The translations under genes and the position numbers were made by a program. Under the pieces are notes generated by a model. The model was given only the letters and a program-made list of their open reading frames with translations, made no database searches and was not told where the DNA came from. Below are positions 6,094 to 9,763 of a DNA stretch of 9,763 nucleotides, one piece after another. Position 1 is the first letter of the stretch, and every line of letters begins with the position of its first letter. Source of the DNA: Chitinophagales bacterium (GTDB lineage: Bacteria; Bacteroidota; Bacteroidia; Chitinophagales; BACL12). The stretch covers positions 1 through 9,763 of the forward strand of contig JACMJP010000300.1 in NCBI GenBank assembly GCA_014380545.1, written 5' to 3'.

Positions 6094-8101
6094 TATATTT
6101 CAAAGTATTTTTTTAAAGGCTGGCATTTTATGTACAGCCTTTATTATTTTTAATTTTAATGTTTTTGCGCAGGAAATTTCATGGGCAAGTAAAGTAATCA
6201 GTTTTTCTTCACATAAAAGTGATAAAGTCTTTTCAGCAGAACAAATATTAAGCAAACCTAATTGTTACCCGAATGTTGGATTTTCTCCCTGCGCATGGAT
6301 GCCCTCAGTAAATGACAACCTGCCCGGCGAATATATTAAAGTTGGGTTTGATAAACCTGCCCATACAAAACAAATACTTATAGTAGAAAATTATTATCCG
6401 GGTAATATTCAAAAGATATTTGTATTTGACTCTTTAGATAAAAAATATCTTGTGTATGATAATCCATTGAGTGCATCCACTATAAGTGAAGGCAAATTAT
6501 TCACAAGAAAAATTGATAATATTAAATTCAGAATATTCGCCGTGCAGCTTGAGTTTTCAAAAAGTAACGCAGATAACTTATATCAGATAGATGCAATAGG
6601 AATTTCTTCATCAGAAACACCAATAAATTTAACAGTAAATACGATCAACATTTCTGATACTGCAACTATTGAAAGATTACCTGCATATATTAATTCAAAT
6701 ATAGATGAATTATATCCTGTAATTTCACCTGACGGCAATACTTTATTTTTCGATAGAAAAGGGCACCCGGAAAATGCAGGCGCTTATAAATATGATGATA
6801 TCTGGTACAGCATCATCACTGATAAAAAATATTTCGGTGTCTCAAAAAATATTGGGAGCCCCTTAAATAACATAAACCCAAATTTTATTTGTTCTATTTC
6901 ACCTGATGGAAATAAAATACTGCTGGGAAATATTTTTAATGATGACGGAAGTATTTCACCTGGCGTATCACTCACTTATAAAAGTGATTCAGGCTGGATG
7001 AAACCCGTTGCCCAAAACATTGAAGGATTTTATAACACAGCAGCGTATAATGAATATTGTTTATCAAATGATGGAAATATATTATTAATGACAATAGCTA
7101 TGGATGATGCATTAGGTCAGCGGGATATCTATGTGAGTTTTAATCGGGGTAACAATAAGTGGAGCAAACCTCAAAACCTGGGAAAACAAATTAATACAGC
7201 CGCAGAAGAATTAAGTCCATTCATTGCATCAGATAATGAAACAATTTATTTTTCAACGGACGGAAGAGCAGGGTACGGCCTGCAGGATATTTATATGAGC
7301 AAACGACTGGATAAAACATGGACCACATGGATTGAGCCTGTGAATCTTGGAAATAAAATTAATTCTGCAAGCTGGGAAGCATATTATACAGTGGATGCAA
7401 AAGGGTTATTTGCCTATTTCTGTTCGAATAAAGATGCAATAAACAATCTGGATATCTATCGAATGAAATTGCCTGAACAAATTCAGCCGGATAGTATGGT
7501 AAGTGTATCCGGAAAAATTACCGACCGCTCTACAGGAAAATTAATTGCAGCACAGATAAGTTATTATTCCACTTCAAATATTGAAGGCGGCACATCAAAT
7601 ACTACAAATAGCAGCGATTATTTATTTTATGTAAAACCAGGCGATACAATTGGGTTTACAATTGAAAATGAAAAATATTACCAGTTAACAGGTAAAATAG
7701 GTGCTATAGATAAGGATGTAGTTTATGATTTTGAATTAATACCAAAGCAGGAAGGCACCATCATTGAAATGCGTAATATTTTATTTAATGCTGATAGCTG
7801 GATATTAAAAGATTCTTCATACAATGAATTAAATAAAATAAAACAATTCTTATCTGATAATCCCGGAATATCAATTGAAATCCGTGGACATACAAACGGA
7901 TTATGTGAAGATGATTATTGTTTGATGTTATCAGAACGCAGGGCGAAAATGGTTTCAGATTATTTTATTAAAAATGGAATTGAAAATACGAGGCTAACAT
8001 ATAAAGGTTACGGAAAAACAATTCCTGTTGCTGAAAATGATACACCCGATGGTAGGAAAAAAAATCAAAGAGTGGAATTTATGATCACTAAAGCCGATTA
8101 A
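6074..8101 (+). CDS. OmpA-family protein with discoidin-like domain and PD40 propeller (paralog 2)
   Basis: This is a full-length paralog of the preceding gene with the same domain order. From a TTG start at 6074 (675 aa): signal peptide (about 1-32, cleavage after VFA before QE), discoidin-like domain (34-178), PD40 blades near 213-230, 272-286, 327-342, 380-397 and 435-454, carboxypeptidase-regulatory-like domain (475-557), and OmpA C-terminal domain (559-672). It keeps Asn608 in place of the peptidoglycan-binding Asp, Arg623, and Cys611/Cys616. The long acidic linker of paralog 1 is almost absent. The frame is open further upstream, with starts at TTG 6005 and ATG 6011, but those add a charged stretch before the signal peptide and overlap the upstream gene by over 80 nt. 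TTG 6074 follows an A-rich stretch, gives a normal signal peptide and overlaps by only 20 nt, suggesting translational coupling. There is no ATG between the signal peptide and residue 76. Function is probably in the envelope, partly overlapping paralog 1. Confidence 0.88.
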   Translation: MRLRYYNIFQSIFLKAGILCTAFIIFNFNVFAQEISWASKVISFSSHKSDKVFSAEQILSKPNCYPNVGFSPCAWMPSVNDNLPGEYIKVGFDKPAHTKQILIVENYYPGNIQKIFVFDSLDKKYLVYDNPLSASTISEGKLFTRKIDNIKFRIFAVQLEFSKSNADNLYQIDAIGISSSETPINLTVNTINISDTATIERLPAYINSNIDELYPVISPDGNTLFFDRKGHPENAGAYKYDDIWYSIITDKKYFGVSKNIGSPLNNINPNFICSISPDGNKILLGNIFNDDGSISPGVSLTYKSDSGWMKPVAQNIEGFYNTAAYNEYCLSNDGNILLMTIAMDDALGQRDIYVSFNRGNNKWSKPQNLGKQINTAAEELSPFIASDNETIYFSTDGRAGYGLQDIYMSKRLDKTWTTWIEPVNLGNKINSASWEAYYTVDAKGLFAYFCSNKDAINNLDIYRMKLPEQIQPDSMVSVSGKITDRSTGKLIAAQISYYSTSNIEGGTSNTTNSSDYLFYVKPGDTIGFTIENEKYYQLTGKIGAIDKDVVYDFELIPKQEGTIIEMRNILFNADSWILKDSSYNELNKIKQFLSDNPGISIEIRGHTNGLCEDDYCLMLSERRAKMVSDYFIKNGIENTRLTYKGYGKTIPVAENDTPDGRKKNQRVEFMITKAD

Positions 8102-8143
8102 CTGCCAATTCACAACTACTAACTAACAAATACCAAATATTTC

Positions 8144-8151
8144 TATCTTCG
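8144..8151 (+). promoter_or_regulatory. Candidate -7 promoter element before the aminotransferase gene
   Basis: TATCTTCG differs by one base from the Bacteroidota -7 consensus TAnnTTTG. It ends 16 bp before the ATG at 8168, which would give a leader of about ten bases. No clear -33 box precedes it. The 66-bp gap from the upstream stop codon shows no hairpin terminator, so read-through from the OmpA genes remains possible. Confidence 0.4.
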
Positions 8152-8167
8152 CAATAAACAACCTTGC

Positions 8168-9379
8168 ATGCTAAAATTAGCCGACCGTATTGTTTATCTT
8201 GATGAATCAGCAACCATAAAGATGGCGCAGTTGAGTCGTGAATTAAAAAAACAGGGGAAAGATATTATTGATCTCAGTTTGGGTGAGCCTGATTTTCATA
8301 CACCGTTCCATATCCGTGAAGCAGCTAAAAAAGCAATTGATCATGGTTACACACATTACACACCGGTTGCCGGTTATTTAGATGTTCGGGAAGCAATAAG
8401 TAATAAATTTATACGGGATAATCATTTACACTACTCTCCCGAACAAATTGTAGTTTCTACCGGTGCAAAACAAAGTATTATTAATGTTGTATTGTGTTTA
8501 ATTAATCCGGGTGATGAAGTAATTCTCCCTACACCTTATTGGGTGAGTTATCATGCAATGGTAAAATTAGCCGGCGGTATTCCTGTAACTATTACTACTG
8601 AAATTGAAAATGATTTTAAAATAACTCCTGCTCAATTAGAAAAAACTATTACAGCAAAAACAAAACTGCTCATTTATTCTTCACCCTGCAATCCTACCGG
8701 AACAGTTTATACAAAAGAAGAATTAAAAGCACTTGCTGAAGTAATAGCTAAACATCCTGATATATATATAGTGAGTGATGAAATATATGAACATATAAAT
8801 TTTATGGGCAAACATGAAAGCATTGCCCAATTTCCTTTTATTTATGATAGAGTAATTACGGTGAACGGTTTATCAAAAGCATATGCAATGACAGGCTGGA
8901 GATTAGGATATATTGGTGCACCTCTTGAAATAGCAAAAGCATGCGATAAGATACAAGGTCAATTTACTTCTGCAACTAATAGTATAACACAAAGGGCAAC
9001 TATAACCGCATTAACAGAACACAACCCTGAGCTTAAGCATATGCAGGAAGCATTTTTGCGCAGAAGAAATTTAGTGCTGGGTTATTTAAAAAATATTGAT
9101 GGCCTACAATTTAATATTCCGCAGGGGGCGTTTTATTTTTTTCCTGATGTAAGTAATTATTTTGGAAAAACATTTGGCAACTATACTATTCACAATGCAG
9201 ATGACCTGTGTATGTATTTAATTCATGAGGCAAATATTTCTGTGGTAACGGGTTCGGCATTTGGCGACCCCAATTGCATCCGGATCAGCTATGCAACAAG
9301 TGATGAAAAATTAACTGAAGCATTAAAACGTTTGGAAATAGCTTTAGAAAAACTGCAGGTAGCACAATCTACTTCCTGA
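8168..9379 (+). CDS. Class I/II PLP-dependent aminotransferase, aspartate-aminotransferase-like
   Basis: This is a cytoplasmic fold-type I transaminase of 403 residues, the normal size for the Thermus-type (I-gamma) aspartate aminotransferase group that also contains prephenate aminotransferases. Visible landmarks are SLGEPDF at 37-43 (substrate-side Gly39), STGAKQ at 97-102, the cofactor-ring aromatic Trp125 in YWVSY, NPTG at 175-178 (Asn175), SDEIY at 203-207 (Asp204 to the pyridine nitrogen, Tyr207), the PLP-binding Lys237 in SKAYAMTGWR with phosphate-binding Arg245, and the carboxylate-binding Arg372 in IRISYA. All the usual catalytic residues are present, so it should be active with 2-oxoglutarate or oxaloacetate partners. 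Whether aspartate, prephenate or another substrate is preferred cannot be read from sequence alone, so I give no gene symbol. The ATG start opens directly into the family N-terminus. The next gene follows after 24 bp with no terminator, suggesting cotranscription. Confidence 0.95.
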   Translation: MLKLADRIVYLDESATIKMAQLSRELKKQGKDIIDLSLGEPDFHTPFHIREAAKKAIDHGYTHYTPVAGYLDVREAISNKFIRDNHLHYSPEQIVVSTGAKQSIINVVLCLINPGDEVILPTPYWVSYHAMVKLAGGIPVTITTEIENDFKITPAQLEKTITAKTKLLIYSSPCNPTGTVYTKEELKALAEVIAKHPDIYIVSDEIYEHINFMGKHESIAQFPFIYDRVITVNGLSKAYAMTGWRLGYIGAPLEIAKACDKIQGQFTSATNSITQRATITALTEHNPELKHMQEAFLRRRNLVLGYLKNIDGLQFNIPQGAFYFFPDVSNYFGKTFGNYTIHNADDLCMYLIHEANISVVTGSAFGDPNCIRISYATSDEKLTEALKRLEIALEKLQVAQSTS

Positions 9380-9403
9380 TATTTTTTCTCTATTTAAAAA
9401 TAC

Positions 9404-9763
9404 ATGGCAGATAAACCTGAAATAAAAAAATTATTTGATCAGTTCAACAAGTTAAAGGTTTTAATTATTGGTGATGCCATGCTGGATAATTATATTCATG
9501 GTAATGTAGACAGAATATCACCTGAAGCTCCTGTTCCGGTAGTATTAATTGATAAAAAAGAAAGCAGGCTTGGCGGCGCAGCCAATGTTGCTATAAACAT
9601 ACAAAGTCTTGGTGCTACTCCCCTATTAATAAGTGTAACCGGTGATGACTTAAACGGAAAATTATTATCACAACTACTGGAAGAAAAAAATATAGCAAAT
9701 GAGTTTTTAATTACAGATACAGGAAGAATAACAACATCTAAAACAAGAGTAATAGCAAAACAC
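9404..9763 (+). CDS. rfaE1: D-glycero-beta-D-manno-heptose-7-phosphate kinase, 3'-truncated
   Basis: The first 120 codons run without a stop to the window edge. It is a PfkB-type sugar kinase of the RfaE1/HldE N-terminal type, which phosphorylates heptose 7-phosphate at C1 on the way to ADP-heptose for lipopolysaccharide core. Diagnostic segments are GDAMLDNY (23-30), RISPEAPVPV (37-46), the PfkB Gly-Gly pair in LGGAANVA (56-63), VTGDD (78-82) and TTSKTRVIA (110-118); RISPEAPVPV followed by a TTSKTRVIA-like stretch is characteristic of this kinase rather than ribokinase or fructokinase. The catalytic Asp near the C-terminus is not in the window, nor can it be seen whether a cytidylyltransferase domain is fused. 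The ATG follows an A-rich stretch and no Shine-Dalgarno motif. Close spacing to the aminotransferase suggests one transcript. Confidence 0.92.
   Translation, partial: MADKPEIKKLFDQFNKLKVLIIGDAMLDNYIHGNVDRISPEAPVPVVLIDKKESRLGGAANVAINIQSLGATPLLISVTGDDLNGKLLSQLLEEKNIANEFLITDTGRITTSKTRVIAKH

Noticed and set aside
6005..6120. The two OmpA genes as one gene broken by a frameshift
   Set aside because: Paralog 1 ends with a complete OmpA domain in the usual place and paralog 2 begins with its own signal peptide and full domain set, so they are two intact genes.
6122..6136. Possible lipobox (AGILC) in the signal peptide of paralog 2
   Set aside because: A lipobox needs Gly, Ala or Ser directly before Cys; here it is Leu, and a good signal-peptidase I site (VFA before QE) follows the hydrophobic core.
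6784..6975. Minus-strand open frame of 63 codons
   Set aside because: It is antisense to the PD40 propeller of paralog 2 and has no independent support.
8759..8771. Short TA dinucleotide run
   Set aside because: It lies within the conserved aminotransferase strand leading to the SDEIY motif and simply encodes Ile-Tyr-Ile residues.

Overview
The window looks like an AT-rich chromosomal segment from a member of the Bacteroidota. Four signals support this: a secreted multidomain protein ending in a type IX secretion system (T9SS) type A sorting tail, a GEVED-type domain, OmpA/PD40 fusion proteins of the kind common in this phylum, and start codons preceded by A-rich sequence rather than Shine-Dalgarno motifs. 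Two TAnnTTTG-like -7 promoter elements are also present. I cannot place it below phylum.

Layout. (1) Positions 2-3139 (+) hold the 3' 1045 codons of a large, very acidic secreted protein with a GEVED end, three CARDB-like repeats, a MAM-like jelly-roll, a glutamine-amidotransferase-like fold, an Ig-like module, a PKD domain and the T9SS tail. Its 5' end lies outside the window. (2) A strong hairpin terminator at 3156-3188 sits between it and the convergent nth gene (3171-3803, -), and nth's stop codon falls inside the hairpin. (3) A 139-bp divergent intergenic region (3804-3942) holds a palindrome, a T9 tract and a candidate promoter. (4) Two tandem, overlapping paralogs (3943-6093 and about 6074-8101, +) encode periplasmic/outer-membrane proteins with a discoidin-like domain, a PD40 propeller, a carboxypeptidase-regulatory-like domain and an OmpA C-terminal domain. 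(5) After a 66-bp gap, a class I/II PLP aminotransferase (8168-9379, +) is followed 24 bp later by the 5' third of a heptose-7-phosphate kinase (9404 to the window end).

The recurring theme is the cell envelope: T9SS cargo, peptidoglycan-associated OmpA proteins that resemble PorE without its TPR part, and a lipopolysaccharide heptose kinase. Any functional link between the cargo gene and the OmpA pair is inference only, because the oppositely oriented nth gene separates them. There is no gene-free stretch over 300 bases, and I saw no tRNA, rRNA, CRISPR array or insertion sequence. Nothing here is clearly a new defence or mobile system. The most unusual points are the modified peptidoglycan-binding motif shared by both OmpA domains, the incomplete iron-sulfur ligand set in Nth, and the terminator built into the end of nth.
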